64,000 nt of DNA, from NCBI GenBank assembly GCA_963383645.1, contig OY726560.1:150617849-150681848 (forward strand). The letters are read 5' to 3'. Below the pieces are notes generated by a model. That model was not told where the DNA came from, did not search any database, and was given only the letters and a program-made list of their open reading frames with translations. This DNA comes from Muscardinus avellanarius. Taxonomy: Eukaryota; Chordata; Mammalia; Rodentia; Gliridae. Within the stretch, counting starts at the first letter, position 1; every line of letters begins with the position of its first letter. The translations under genes were made by a program, and so were the position numbers. Positions 19,827-30,457 of this stretch are shown here, piece after piece.

Positions 19827-20260
19827 TTTTGTGGAACTGGTGATTTAGTTTAGGAACATTCTACCTCTGAGCTACACCCTCAGCAGTTATACCCTCAGCC
19901 CTTAAATCTTTCTTTCCTTCCTTTCATTTTTTTGGTACTGGGAATGGAATTCAGGGACATTTTTCCTCTGAGCTATACTCCTAGCCCTATTCTCTGTTTT
20001 GAAACCGAGTCTCACTAAGTTGCTGAAGGCCTTGCTAAGTTGCAGAGGCTGTCCTCAAACCTGCCATTCTTCTGCCTCAGCCTCCCAAGTGCTGGGATTA
20101 CAAGCCTGTGCCATCATGCCCAGCTACATTTTTTTGTTTGTTTGGAAATGAGATGTCACAGGTTGCTGGAGTCTACATTGCTGAGGTCCTCCGACCTGTG
20201 ATCCTCCTGTCTCAGCCTCCCAAGTAGTGGGATTACAGGTCTATACTACCATGCCCAATA
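19827..20260 (-). mobile_element. Nested SINEs, R-[R-L]-L
   Basis: An R arm (19827-19900, with a small duplication of accctcagc), a complete dimer (19929-20125), then an L arm (20126-20260). The outer R and L arms are best read as one older dimer opened at its linker. Confidence 0.8.
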
Positions 20261-20278
20261 ACCTACCTCTCTTCTCTT

Positions 20279-20280
20279 TC

Positions 20281-20341
<61 letters not shown>
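20279..20341. repeat. (CT)n microsatellite
   Basis: About 28 CT units preceding an R arm. Confidence 0.95.
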
Positions 20342-20346
<5 letters not shown>

Positions 20347-20545
20347 GTGTGGTACTGGGGATGGAACCCAGGGGCATTCTACCTCTGAGCCCCAGCCCTA
20401 TCTTTTATTCTTTATTTTGAAACAGGGTCTCATTGAGTTGCAAAGGGCCTCACTAAGTAGCCCAGACTGTCCATGAGCTGCGATCCTCCTGTCTCAGCCT
20501 CCTGAATGCTGGGATTACAAGTATGTGCCACCACGTCTGGCTACT
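20342..20545 (-). mobile_element. B1-dID SINE, class A, full length
   Basis: From gttttgtgtggtactgggga to ccaccacgtctggct. Confidence 0.92.
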
Positions 20546-20575
20546 TAATCTAATTAAAAAAAATTTTAAATTTAT

Positions 20576-20782
20576 TTTTGCATGGAACTGGGGATTGAAC
20601 CTAGGGGCTTTCTACCTCCGACCTCCATTCCCAGCCCTATTTTTTAAGTTTTTATTTTGAAACAGGGTCTTGCTAGGTTGATGAGAGTTTTAATACTTCC
20701 TGAAGTTGACCTTGAACCTGCAATCTTCATATTTTAGCCTTCCAAGTACTAGGATTATAGGCATATGCCACCATGTTGGGTT
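20576..20782 (-). mobile_element. B1-dID SINE, class A, old
   Basis: Strongly diverged. The L arm has lost its CpGs and ends gccaccatgttgggtt. Confidence 0.85.
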
Positions 20783-20783
20783 G

Positions 20784-20870
20784 ATCTCATTTTATAAACG
20801 AGGAAATTGAGGCATTGAGAATTCAGGAATCTTGCCCAAATTCCCCTGTCAGTAGGAGGCAGAAGTATAT
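20784..20870 (+). mobile_element. MIR SINE fragment
   Basis: ctcattttataaacgaggaa, then attgaggcattgag and cttgcccaaattcccctg, follow the MIR core order. Confidence 0.75.
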
Positions 20871-20879
20871 TTTGGGATT

Positions 20880-22184
20880 CTGTTTTTTCAGATGGATTTG
20901 AAATGCTAATGTGCCTTGAGTTGAATTCGGAGGCCCAGGATGGTGATAACTGTAATTTCTAAATCTGGCTCTCATCAATCGTGCTGTTCTTCATGTGTAG
21001 ATTTATATTTTCAGAAACAGACCAGGAGAGGGACTAGGGTGGACAGAGGGTAAAGGCAGCTCAGCTTGTCTACGGATGGAAAACCGTATCCTGGAGTTCA
21101 ACATAAGAGGAACGGAACCAAGTTACTGCAAAAGATCAGGTTTAAGGACAAAGTCACTCCGGTAAATCTATTTAAATGAGTTCCTGGGTGCAGAAAAAAC
21201 CAAATGTACTACTGTTTGTGGGCCGTCTGGATGTGTTACAAATGCTGTGGAATGGGAATGTGTGACAATTTTTTTTAAATCGAGGGCCCGTTACAGACAT
21301 ATTCGGGCTGCTAAAACTCCCGAGGCTCATGAATCAGTTCAAAAACAAAAAAGCATGAATCATTTTAACAGGAAGGTGCAGGGACATCTGCTTGAGTAAT
21401 TTCTGACACTTAAATATTTTTTAAGGGGGAGGAATATGTGTTATATTTAGGATTTACTGTTTGAAATAGGGTGGATTTGGGAGCCGGTGGCCTCTCAGCT
21501 TTGTGAGGACAGGGCCCGTGTGTCTTTATTATACCTGTATAAAGTAGAGGCTTAGTAAATGCTTTTGAAACAAATGATGAGCAGAGGAACACCTGAAATC
21601 TGCCCCATGCCAGGTCCATCCTTCTCCAGGATGCTACCCTGGGGCCTGCAGGTAACCATGGGCGGTGGAGGTTTACATCCTGGTTTGGGCTTGCTTGGGG
21701 GCCCAGTCCAGGGGGTCCCTGAATGGCCAGCTAAGTGGAACAGGGGAAAATTGTGAGGCTGGAAAGGCTGTAGGCTCCCCTCCGCCAAGAGAAAGGGATG
21801 GTGCCAGAGAGATGCAGGTGGCAGGCTCGGGGGTCAGCGTCTGGCTTGGAGCTGGCTGGTGGCACTGGGTCTGGCTGTTCCCAGGGAGTCGGATTGGGCA
21901 CCATGGCTGTCTGCTCAAGAGGAGATGCTGCTTCTGTCCTCTGGGGCCCCCAGGTCACTTTTGGCTCTGGTGTCGTGGAGCCGTGTCCCTGAAGCCCGGG
22001 CTTGGTGCTGGTTATTTGGGGAGTGCGGAGCTAGTGTATGTACTTGGCACATCTCACAGTGCTGTCTCTAAGGCTCCCGCTGTACTGTTTCCCATTCCGT
22101 CGCACAGACCATGTCAGTACCACAGGCGCCATTTTACAGCGTGGGATGCTCAGCTTTCCAGAGACCTTGTTAGGCCTGTGCTCT
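20880..22184. other. SINE-free segment, candidate conserved non-coding DNA
   Basis: About 1.3 kb with no B1-dID copy, in a window averaging roughly one per 600 bp. TEAD-like (ggaatgggaatgtg near 21250) and octamer-like motifs occur. The 180-codon frame at 21665-22207 reads W, G, L and S-rich with no domain. Function is inferred only from repeat avoidance. Confidence 0.35.
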
Positions 22185-22265
22185 GGGGAGCTCCATTTCA
22201 CAGGTGAGGAAATCGAGTCCTAGAGAGGGAGTGGCTGGCCCGGCATCCTGGGTCTTCCCAGTTGT
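22185..22265 (+). mobile_element. MIR SINE fragment
   Basis: ccatttcacaggtgaggaaa, then gagtcctagagagggagtgg, match the MIR core. Confidence 0.7.
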
Positions 22266-22759
22266 CTAAACCAAGCACCGAAGGGTGACTCTTCAATGGC
22301 CTTTGCTTCTCTGCTGGGCCAGGAACCCAGTCCCTATGCTGAGTTTGGGGAGGAAGGTTCCAGCCTGTGTTTGCCGAGCCTGTCTGAATCACTGGCTTTT
22401 GCTCAGTCACTGGGGCAGGCGAGCGGTAGGTTCTAAGGCCGCTGTGCCTAGTGGATCATGTGTATTTTTATTGGACAAGGGCTCGCTGCCCGTGGTATCT
22501 CTTACAGATCTGTTTCAACAAAGCTGGCTATAAAGGGAATTTCTGTCAAGTGGATGCAAATAAAGTGGATATGAGTGAAGGGAGTCTTATTTCCTGGTCA
22601 TTTCCTGCCTAAGAAGCAAGATTGCTCCCAGGAAGCGTCCCAGGAGCCATGGCCTGCCCAGGGGCTGGGCCATGGGGAGGGGTCCAGCCTCTGGCTTTGG
22701 CTCCGCCCCCTGGCCCAGCTCCCCACCCGGTTGGCCAGGGCAGCTGCTCCTGGGACTAT
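22266..22759. other. Unique DNA
   Basis: Repeat-free, GC-rich. No exon recognised. Confidence 0.4.
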
Positions 22760-22974
22760 GGTTTTTTTTTTTTTCCTTGTGATACTGAGGATGGAATCCA
22801 GGGCCCTTCTACCACCAAGCTACACCCATAGCCTTATTTTTTATTCTTTATTTTTAAACATGGTCTCACCGAGTTGCAAAGGGCCTAAGTTGCTGAGGTT
22901 GGCCGCGAACCCCGATCCTCCTGGCTCAGCCTCCTGAAAGCTGGGATTATAAGTGTGCGCCCCCACGCCCGGCT
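22760..22974 (-). mobile_element. B1-dID SINE, class A
   Basis: Full dimer with a shortened middle of the L arm (gcctaagttgctgaggttgg). Confidence 0.9.
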
Positions 22975-23194
22975 CATGGACTGTGTTCTTTTGTGCAGTA
23001 TCAGCAGTGCCCTGGAGTGCTAGGACTCAGTCTGCAGCAGGGGTCACTTATTGCCTAGGATGGCCCCCAAAATTTAAATATCAGGAAATTTTCCGTGACC
23101 TCCCTGATTTAAGACCTCGTTTGGACAATATCATTCAAAGTTCATGTGTAGTATGTCTGTCTACAATTGACTATTGGTTGTCTATTTCTTTTTC
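22975..23194. other. Unique DNA, no feature seen
   Basis: Short AT-rich unique stretch. Confidence 0.4.
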
Positions 23195-23399
23195 ATGTGT
23201 GTGGTACTGGGGATTGAACACAGGGGCATTCTATCTCCGAGCTACACCCCATCCCTATATTTTATTATTTATTTTGAAACAGGGTCTCACTGAGTTGCAA
23301 AGGGCCTCCCTAAGTAGCTGAGGCTGTCCACAAACTGCGATCCTCCTATCTCAGTCTCCCAAATACTGGGATTACAAGCGTGCGCCACCACGCCTGGCT
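23195..23399 (-). mobile_element. B1-dID SINE, class A, full length
   Basis: From tgtgtgtggtactgg to caccacgcctggct, with well-preserved arms. Confidence 0.92.
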
Positions 23400-24868
23400 T
23401 TGTATAAACTTTTTAATAAAGAACACATTCTCCTTTGACAGGCACAAGACTGGTTAAAGTATGGCTTTCTTAGGCACCGATTCTGCCCCTCAGTGTGCAA
23501 GCAGGCCAGGTCTCTGTGCTTAGTTCGCAGGAGTGGAGGGAATACCAGGTGAGCACCCAGGTCTCTAGCGTGCTTGGCGGAAAGGATCCCAGAAATTTCC
23601 AAGAAATTGGAAGTCATTCACAAAGCCAAGAGCCGGTAGTATTTCAGGGGCATGCCTTGAGCTCCAGGGAGGGGGCAGGGTGTGAGAAGTGAGTGGTGGT
23701 GGAGGGGGTGGGCTAGAGGACCCTTCCATTAGCCTCCCCAAACCCCTGGGCACAATCCTGGACATGGGAAATTGGCAGTGATCTAGGACATGCCCCTGCT
23801 AGCTAAGAGGTCTGTGTATGCGTCCCCAGAAAGGCTGTCCTGAGTGAGGTCTTTTCCCAGTGCTATGACCCCAGTGGCCGGCTGGGGAGGGGGCTTCAGT
23901 TAGGGGATGACTGAGGCTTAGAGCTTTGCTTCTGTATTTCCTGTCTTTCCATTCATAATTTGTGGGGGGATTTAAGGGCTTGGGGGCAGGGAAGGAAGGG
24001 GTGTCTCTGGTGTGCACATCTCTTGTTTCCTGTTCTGAACACTTCCTGGGCACAAAGAGGGTTTCCTGGTCAGAAGAGAAGATGCCTCTCAGAGCCCTGC
24101 AGGCGGGGAGCGGAGGGTAGACTACGAGTTTCCTAGGTGGAGGGTGGACCGGAAAGGGGGGAGGCTTGTCTTGAAGATCTTAATTAAACTCTAGACTGGC
24201 TCTCCCAGGGAAGTGGCACGATTTTCTCTGAGGGTTTAAGAGATTGGATTCTCTCTGGGATGAAGGGTGTGGTTTTCCTGGCACTGGGGTGGACTCTACC
24301 ATCTCCCCAGCCTTCTTCATTCTGAAACACCCTGCCCCTCACCTGCCCCAGAGGTTCCCAGGAGGAGAAAGGTTTCTTTTCAACCGATAAGGATTACCGC
24401 CGGAAAATAAAGCGTCCTGGGTCCTTGGTCACGCTCCTGCCTTCTGCTGCTGCTGGACACACAGCTTAGCTTGCACGTGGACTTGAGCTTTGGGAGCACG
24501 GAGAGTCCCCCCTTATTTACAGTGGGGCTGCGGGGCAGTTGGTTAACCCTGGGCCCGTTTGGTGTGTGGTAGTGCCTAGCCACTTTCTTCTGAGCTCTGA
24601 TGAGAAGGAAGGATCCCAAAGAAGGGTGATCCTGTTGTCACTGGAGAGGACTGATTCTAAGAAGGGTCCATGGAGTTCTCAGTGGGAAAGCCGGGAACTC
24701 CACCCAGGACCCAGGGGCTTCTTGGCTTACGTGATGGAAAAGAAATGTCTACATGGACAGAGGTTTATTTAGGAAAGTGAAGGATTCACATTCAGAGGGA
24801 ATGTGGGTCATCTACAGAGAGAGAAGGGCATTTTAGGGGAGTCTGCAGTTCTTGATTACTTTTTAGAC

Positions 24869-24870
<2 letters not shown>
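23400..24870. other. Unique DNA, about 1.5 kb
   Basis: No SINEs or recognisable fossils. Purine-rich minus-strand stretches produce several short open frames. No coding evidence. Confidence 0.4.
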
Positions 24871-24899
<29 letters not shown>

Positions 24900-25416
24900 T
24901 GCCAAGGACTGAACCCAAGGGCATTCTAGCTCTGATCTACACTCCCAGCCCTTTTTATTTTTTATTTGGAAACATGTTCTTTCTCAGTTGCTGACAGTAT
25001 CACTAAGTTACTGAGTCTGGCACCAAACCCATTATTCTCCTGTCCCAGCCTCCCAAGTACTGAGGCTGCAGGTGTGACCACCACACCTGGCTTATATACT
25101 TTATTTATTTGTTTTTGCGGGTCTGGTGTTGGAACCCAGGGGCATTAGACCACAGAGCTACACCCCCTGCCCTATTTTTTATTCTTTATTTTGAAACAGT
25201 GTCTCACTAAGTGTGGAAAGCTGTCTGTCCTCGAACTGCGGTCCTCTGGTTTCAGCCTTCCAAGTACTGGGATTACCAGCGTATGCCACCACGCCCAGCT
25301 CTTTTTTTTTTTTTTTTTAAAGCAGGGTTTTGCTAAATTGCTGAGGCTGGCCTCAAATCTGCAATCTTCCTGTCTTAGCCTCCCACCGACTGGGATTCCA
25401 GGTGTGTGGCATCAGC
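24871..25416 (-). mobile_element. SINE cluster: dimer, dimer, left arm
   Basis: A (TG)n block (24871-24899) leads into a diverged dimer (to about 25093), then a second dimer (25112-25300), then an L arm with poly-T start (25302-25416). Confidence 0.82.
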
Positions 25417-25929
25417 TGTGAGTAAAGCCATGCCTTGCAGCTCTTTTAACGGCAGGTTGGTTGGGGGTGGGTACGGAGAACTGTGAGGATGGCATCTGTC
25501 CACTCATCCAGCACAGAACCATCCCCAGTGGTCTGGCTTTTCCCCAGAATCTCAGCCTGGCTGTGGTCTCCATTATATGATTGATTGATCACAGGGGAAG
25601 TCCCTTAAATGACAGGTTTCTCAAGATATCCTATCTGTCCTGCTTGGACTGTTTATTGGAGGGCTAACTAATTGTTTTGGGTTAACACTTTACAGATTTC
25701 CCAGGAATTTGGGAGTGACAGGCCTGGGGGAGAGAACTGCCTTGGGAAAAAAGGGCATGAGGGCGTTAGCACCAGGCGCCTCTGAAAATTACATGATCTT
25801 TCTCCTCCCTTCATGTCTCCATTCTACCTATTTCTTTTATTTCTTCTACTTTATTTCAATGTGGCTGGGGCCAGGATTAATAGTGTCTCTTTCATTCTTG
25901 AAAGGGTTTATTCATTTATGTATTTATTG
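25417..25929. other. Unique DNA
   Basis: AT-rich at its right end. Nothing recognised. Confidence 0.4.
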
Positions 25930-25985
25930 GTACCGGGGATTGAACTGGGGTTTATTCTACCTTTGAGCTACATCCCAAGCTCTTT
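25930..25985 (-). mobile_element. Solitary R arm
   Basis: ggtaccggggattgaactgg to gagctacatcccaagctc. A younger class C SINE inserted just downstream. Confidence 0.8.
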
Positions 25986-26018
25986 TGATATGTTATTTTT
26001 TTAATTTTTAGAACTTTT

Positions 26019-26215
26019 TTTTTTTTTTTTGGTGGTACTGGGGTTCCTGGAAGCCCTTCTACCTCCGGGCTACACTCCCAGACCTTTTTTTACATTTTAT
26101 ATTTGGAAACAGGGTCTCCTAAGCCAGCGTGCGCGGCTGGCTTCGAACCTGCGCGATCCTCCTGTCTCTGCCTCCCAAGCGCGGGGATTACAAGCGTGCG
26201 CCACCGCGCCCGGCC
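26019..26215 (-). mobile_element. B1-dID SINE, class C, with 17-bp TSD
   Basis: The repeat taatttttagaactttt occurs at 26002-26018 and 26216-26232. Palindrome cctaagccagcgtgcgcgg then ctggctt. CpGs are largely intact. Confidence 0.95.
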
Positions 26216-26234
26216 TAATTTTTAGAACTTTTAT

Positions 26235-26416
26235 GCCGGGTGTAGTGGCGCACGCTTGCAATCCCTGCGCTTGGGAGGCGGAGACAAGAGGATTGCACAG
26301 GTTCGTAGTCAGCCTCGCTGGCTTAAGAGACCCTGTTTCCAAATAAATAAAAAATATAAAATAGGTCTGGGAGTGTAGCCTGGAGGTAGACGGGCTTCCA
26401 GGAACCCCAGTACCAC

Positions 26417-26418
<2 letters not shown>
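26235..26418 (+). mobile_element. B1-dID SINE, class C-like, opposite orientation
   Basis: Begins 2 bp after the previous SINE's TSD. L arm gtcagcctcgctggctta; R arm ggtctgggagtgtagcctgg. The tail turned into a CA repeat. Confidence 0.92.

Positions 26419-26462
<44 letters not shown>
26419..26462. repeat. (CA)n microsatellite
   Basis: About 21 CA units between two inverted SINEs. Confidence 0.95.
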
Positions 26463-26465
<3 letters not shown>

Positions 26466-26674
26466 TTTTAGTACTGGGGATGGAACGCAGGGGCTTTCTA
26501 CTTCCAGGCTGTACTCCTAGACCTATTTTTTTTTAATGTTTTATTTGGAAACAGGGTCTCACTAAGTTGCTGAGAGCCTCACTAAGTAGCTGAGGCTGGC
26601 TTTGAACCTGCACGATCCTCCTGTCTCAGCCTCCCAAGTACTGGGATTACCAGTGTGCACCACCATACCTGGCT
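26463..26674 (-). mobile_element. B1-dID SINE, class B
   Basis: Full dimer opposite in orientation to the 26235 copy. Confidence 0.9.
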
Positions 26675-26794
26675 TGCTATTTTATTTTGCAACTTGGTCT
26701 CACTTAATTTCTGAGGCTGGCCTTGAACCTGCAATCCTTCTGTCTCAGTTTGCCAAGTTTCTGGGACTATGGGCATATGTTGTGGTGCCTGGCT
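26675..26794 (-). mobile_element. B1-like left arm
   Basis: An old L arm, probably the outer half of a dimer whose R arm is at 25930. Confidence 0.7.
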
Positions 26795-26829
26795 GAGAAG
26801 CCAAGCCAATTAAAAAAAAAAAAAAAGTA

Positions 26830-27015
26830 GGGCCAGGCGTGGTGGTGCTGGTTTGTCATCCCAGTACTTGGGAGGCTGAGACAGGAGGATCACAGCTACT
26901 TATTTAATAAGGCCCTCTGCCATTTAGTGAGACCCTGTTTCAGAATAAAGAATTAAAAATAGGGCTAAGGTTATAGTTCGGAGGTAGAATGTTCCTGGGT
27001 TCAATCCCTAATACT

Positions 27016-27050
<35 letters not shown>
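26830..27050 (+). mobile_element. B1-dID SINE with 36-base A tail
   Basis: The L arm has lost about 20 bp near gatcacagctacttatttaa. The R arm ends in a pure A run at about 27016-27050, the longest in the window. Confidence 0.88.
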
Positions 27051-27052
<2 letters not shown>

Positions 27053-27201
27053 TGGGCATCGTGCTACCCGTTTGTAATACCAGTACTTGGGAGGCTGAGA
27101 CAGGAGGACCTCAAATTCAAGGATAACCTCAGCAATGTAGTGAGACTACCAACCTAGCAAAACCCTGTTTCAAAACAATAAATAAAAAAGCCAAGGGGCT
27201 G

Positions 27202-27402
27202 GCCGGGCGTGGTGGCGCACGCTTGTAATCCCCGCGCTTGGGAGGCAGAGACAGGAGGATCCCGCAGGTTCGAAGCCAGCCGCGCGCGCTGGCTTAGGAG
27301 ACCCTGTTTCCAAATATAAAATGTAAAAAGAGGGCTGGGAGTGTAGCCCGGAGGTAGAAGGGCTTCCAGGAACCCCAGTACCACCAAAAAAAAAAAAAAA
27401 AA
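27202..27402 (+). mobile_element. B1-dID SINE, class C, with 18-bp TSD
   Basis: Flanked by aaaaaagccaaggggctg at 27184-27201 and 27403-27420. Perfect palindrome aagccagc...gctggctt around cgcgcgc. The TSD spans the junction between the old SINE linker and the templated insert, so this copy arrived after the insert. Confidence 0.95.
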
Positions 27403-27412
27403 AAAAAAGCCA

Positions 27413-27577
27413 AGGGGCTGGCTGAAAGTCCTGCCCTCCCGGGGGCACCCAGACCTGGAGCCCTGGGGCAGCATCCCTGCTGGTCCTGGGCTGGGGAGAT
27501 GGGCTCGCACACTCTCCTGGTTAGGTGGCGCACCGAGGCACCTGATGCTGGGGGCCTGGGTGAGCGTCCTAGGCCAT
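27413..27577 (+). repeat. 165-bp duplicated segment, copy A (derived)
   Basis: Matches 30458-30621 in direct orientation with two substitutions near the left end and one extra G near the right (tgagcgtcc versus tgacgtcc). Flanked on both sides by halves of one SINE, so this is the inserted copy. Confidence 0.9.
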
Positions 27578-27671
27578 AGATTGAGGGTATAGATTGGAGA
27601 TAGAAAGCCCTTGGTTCAATCCCAGCACCACAAAGCAACAACAACAGAAACCAACAACAAAAAACAAGTAG

Positions 27672-27876
27672 AGTTGGGTGTGGTGGCACACACTTGTAAT
27701 CCCAGTGCTAGGGGGGCTGAGACAGGAGGGTCATGGGTTCCAGGACAGCCTCAGCAAGCAGCAACACTCTCAGCAACCTAGCGAGGCTGTTTAAAACAAA
27801 AAATACAGTGATTGGGGGTCTAGCTCGGAAGTAAAATATACTTGGGCTCAATCCTAGTACCACAGAAACAACAAAC
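27672..27876 (+). mobile_element. B1-dID SINE, class A
   Basis: agttgggtgtggtggcacac to cctagtaccacagaaac. Full length. Confidence 0.9.
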
Positions 27877-28069
27877 AAGCAAAGACAGTGGACTGAGCAC
27901 TGAGTCCGCCGACAGGGCGGACGTCCAGGGATGCGGATGTGTGGGCCACAGGATCATCCCGGGTGCTCTGTCCTCTGTGGGGACCACTTGGTCCATATGT
28001 AACTATACTATAGCTGGTTTTGCGGGGGGTGGGGGGCAGGGATTGAGAAACCTGCGCTGGTCCTTGTCC

Positions 28070-28150
28070 CCGCTTCCTGTGGCAGAGGGCCTGCCTGCGA
28101 CTTCGCTTCCTCACCTGTACAGTGAGGCGGGCACATCCCTGTCCCCTGGC
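28070..28150 (-). mobile_element. MIR fragment, probable
   Basis: cttcgcttcctcacctgtac, then agtgaggcgggcacatccct, correspond to the reverse MIR core at low identity. Confidence 0.45.
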
Positions 28151-28530
28151 TTGTGTGAGAACCAGAGGAAGGAGGTGAAGGGCCGGGCGAGCGGAGGGGT
28201 CGTCACCGCGTGTTCCCGGGCCGGGCTGTCTCCTGTGTGCAGCGAGGGAAGGGGAGGCCCAAGCGCCTTCCTGTGGGTCCGGGGCTTCAGTGCAGCCTTT
28301 CTAGCCCTGCCAGCAAGGGGCAGGTTCCCTGTGGCTTTGCCAGAATGTTCAGCCGGCTTTTCTTCAGATCCCGTCCCACCCCGCTAACCACAGCCTTCTC
28401 AGGAACCACGTATTTTTTGCCAAAACGAGGCTGGCACAGGTCAGTGTTGTATGTAACTGTGAAAACGGAGAGGCTGCTCACTGCTCGCCCAGTGAAGGGG
28501 TCTGCGACCTGTGCGCGCAGGGCCCAGGCG

Positions 28531-28572
28531 CTGGATCACTGGGCAGACATGGGCTGGATCACTGGGCAGACA
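28531..28572. repeat. 23-bp period tandem duplication
   Basis: ctggatcactgggcagaca is repeated exactly at 28531-28549 and 28554-28572. Confidence 0.9.
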
Positions 28573-29509
28573 CAGCGTTTGCCTCCCTGCGGAGCTGGCC
28601 TCCCTGAGGGGTCAGTGTACAGATAACATCAGCCTAAGTAGAAAGAGACTTTGTCATTTTAGGTTCAGTGCCTGGGGGCTGCAAATTAAATTGACAAAAG
28701 AAAAATAAACAAGAAAAGAAAACATTTAATTTGTACTGGAGATGAGGATTCACAAAGAAATTTGGCCCTAGGAAGTGGTTAGATTTGGGACTTCCATCCT
28801 ACCGTTTTAGGCTGCGCAAAGGAAAATGGGTTTGGAGCTCCCTGGGGCAGACAGGTACTGGAAGGTAACAGGAGATAAGGGTTGTGAGGAAGCCGGTCTC
28901 AGGTGCTAAGTGTTGTCTACTTCTCTTCCTGCTGTGGGAGAGAAGAGGGAGAGATCTTCCTGTGGAGATGTGTGTCCTGCTTTGAGACAGAAGTGGGAGG
29001 GCTGAGAGCTAATTGCTTTCAGCCTAGAACCATCCTTTGCGGAAATGGGGCAGCATATTCTTGGCCCCTTTATTAGTAAAAGGTTGAAGAGAAATCAAGA
29101 CCCTGAGACCCAAGGTCGAGCCCCAGTGGGACAACGTCGCTGCTGTCACTACTGGGTGAGGAGCGCGGCCTGGCTCTGAGGGACGAGGCCTGCGCAGGGA
29201 GGGAGAGGTGTGCGCATTGCTCGAAGCCCAGGTGCCCCCTTGACTCGGGAGGGCCGCCTCCTGGGCATTGGTGCTTGGCTGGCTGGTCCTGAGCTTGTCA
29301 GTTCGCTGGGCACCTGGCTGGCTGGAGGTGGGCTCCTGCGGACAGGGCCTGCCTGGCACTGGGCTGCCCAGCTGAGTCTGCTGCACCCGAGATACACCCA
29401 TGAGGACGGTGGCTCCCAGGGTGGTCTGCCTGAGGGTCTGCAGCCTAGGGGGCCAGATAGAGTGTGTCTCATCTGATGAGTTATGCACCCATCAAAAACA
29501 GATTTACCA

Positions 29510-29729
29510 GCTGGGCGTGGTGGGCACGCTTGTCATCCCAGCATTTGGGAGGCTCAGACCTGGAGGATCGCGGTTCATGGACAGCCTCAGCTACTTAGTG
29601 AGGCCCTCTGCAACTCAGTGAGACCCGGTTTCCAAATAAAGAACAAAAAATAGGGCAGGGAGTGAGGCTCGGAGGCCAAATGCCCCTGGGTTCCATCCCT
29701 AGACCCGCAAAAAAAAAAAAAAAAAAAAA
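29510..29729 (+). mobile_element. B1-dID SINE, full length
   Basis: agctgggcgtggtgggcac to ccctagacccgc plus about 21 A. The R arm resembles the 12236 copy (ggcagggagtgaggctcgg), suggesting a shared sub-lineage. Confidence 0.92.
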
Positions 29730-29808
29730 GTCTGGATAAATCCTGAGGATATTATGCTAAATGCAAGAAGCTAGTCACAGAAAGACAAATACTGTGATTC
29801 TCTTCATA

Positions 29809-29880
29809 AGGGCTGGTGTACAGCTTAGAGGTGCAACGCCCCTGGGTTCAATTCCCATTATCAAAAAATAAAAAATAAAG
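29809..29880 (+). mobile_element. Solitary R arm inside L1
   Basis: agggctggtgtacagcttag to ttcccattatc plus A-rich tail. Confidence 0.8.
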
Positions 29881-29911
29881 GTTTTAGAGGATAGAACTCA
29901 TATGTTTGATC

Positions 29912-29915
<4 letters not shown>

Positions 29916-29950
<35 letters not shown>

Positions 29951-30012
29951 TAAGGTAAATTTTATAAGTAATATTTTAAAATTTATAAGTAAATTTTATA
30001 AGTAAATTTTCT
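29916..30012. repeat. (TG)n followed by a 14-bp AT-rich tandem repeat
   Basis: About 16 TG units, then three imperfect copies of taaattttataagt. Confidence 0.88.
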
Positions 30013-30080
30013 TTTGGTTGTTTTTCCTAAGGAAGTGGGAAGTGTTTGCAAAATGCTAAGTTTATTCCATCACAAAAGTG

Positions 30081-30457
30081 AGGAATTAAGATTGCCTAAT
30101 AACGTAAAATAATATTCTGTCGCAACTGATCTACTGAGGATGTCTGTCCACATCCCGGAAGTCGCCTGGGTGACACGCAGAGATGGCCCAGTTTGAACAC
30201 AGACCAGGAGAGTCTTGCCAGTTTGGGGGTTGCGTGCAGCGAACAGATTTGGGATTGGTGTGGCCTAGTTGACGTTTAAAGCTCTCTCCTGCACCGGTCA
30301 AGCCAGGTATTCCTTGGGATTGAAAATGGTCTTACTTGGTCAACGGAAGGCATTGGACACACCGAGGGGAAGGTTTCCTGAGAAGGGCAGGCTCCCAGGA
30401 TTCACATTTCAGCACCTTCAGACCCTGCTTCAGCCATTGCTATTTTAATTGGTGCGG
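30081..30457. other. Unique DNA
   Basis: No repeat recognised. Directly precedes the source copy of the 165-bp duplication. Confidence 0.4.

Larger units (their letters stand above)
27051..27640 (+). mobile_element. Old B1-dID SINE interrupted by a 165-bp templated copy
   Basis: The L arm (27051-27190) ends at the linker aataaaaaag. The R arm resumes at about 27578 (ttgagggtatagattgg to cccagcaccac). Between them lie a 165-bp copy of DNA also found at 30458-30621 and a later class C SINE. Without these, L arm, linker and R arm would form an ordinary dimer. Confidence 0.8.
27877..29509. other. Unique DNA, about 1.6 kb, GC-rich
   Basis: Contains a MIR-like core and a short tandem duplication. 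The 181-codon frame starting at 27842 begins inside a SINE R arm and has no recognised domain. The 154-codon minus frame at 29024-29488 likewise lacks motifs. Confidence 0.4.
29731..30080 (+). mobile_element. Ancient L1 3' UTR, interrupted
   Basis: aaatcctgaggatattatgc, then gctagtcacagaaagacaaa and tactgtgattctc, match old L1 3' ends. After an R arm the homology continues with agaggatagaactcatatg. A (TG)n block and (AAATTTTATAAGT)n follow. Confidence 0.65.

Noticed and set aside
21665..22207. 180-codon open frame
   Set aside because: Rich in W, G and C without any recognisable fold, and other frames are open in parallel. Consistent with low stop density.
26029..26346. Recurring open frame reading roughly VVLGFLEALLPPGYTPRP at many positions
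   Set aside because: It is the minus-strand translation of class C and B SINEs and appears wherever such a copy occurs. It is not a protein family.
27002..27050. Long poly-A run as a processed pseudogene tail
   Set aside because: It directly follows a complete SINE R arm, so it is that SINE's tail.
27842..28387. 181-codon open frame, the longest in the window
   Set aside because: It begins in a SINE R arm and runs through GC-rich unique DNA. The composition shows no domain, no signal peptide and no conserved motif.
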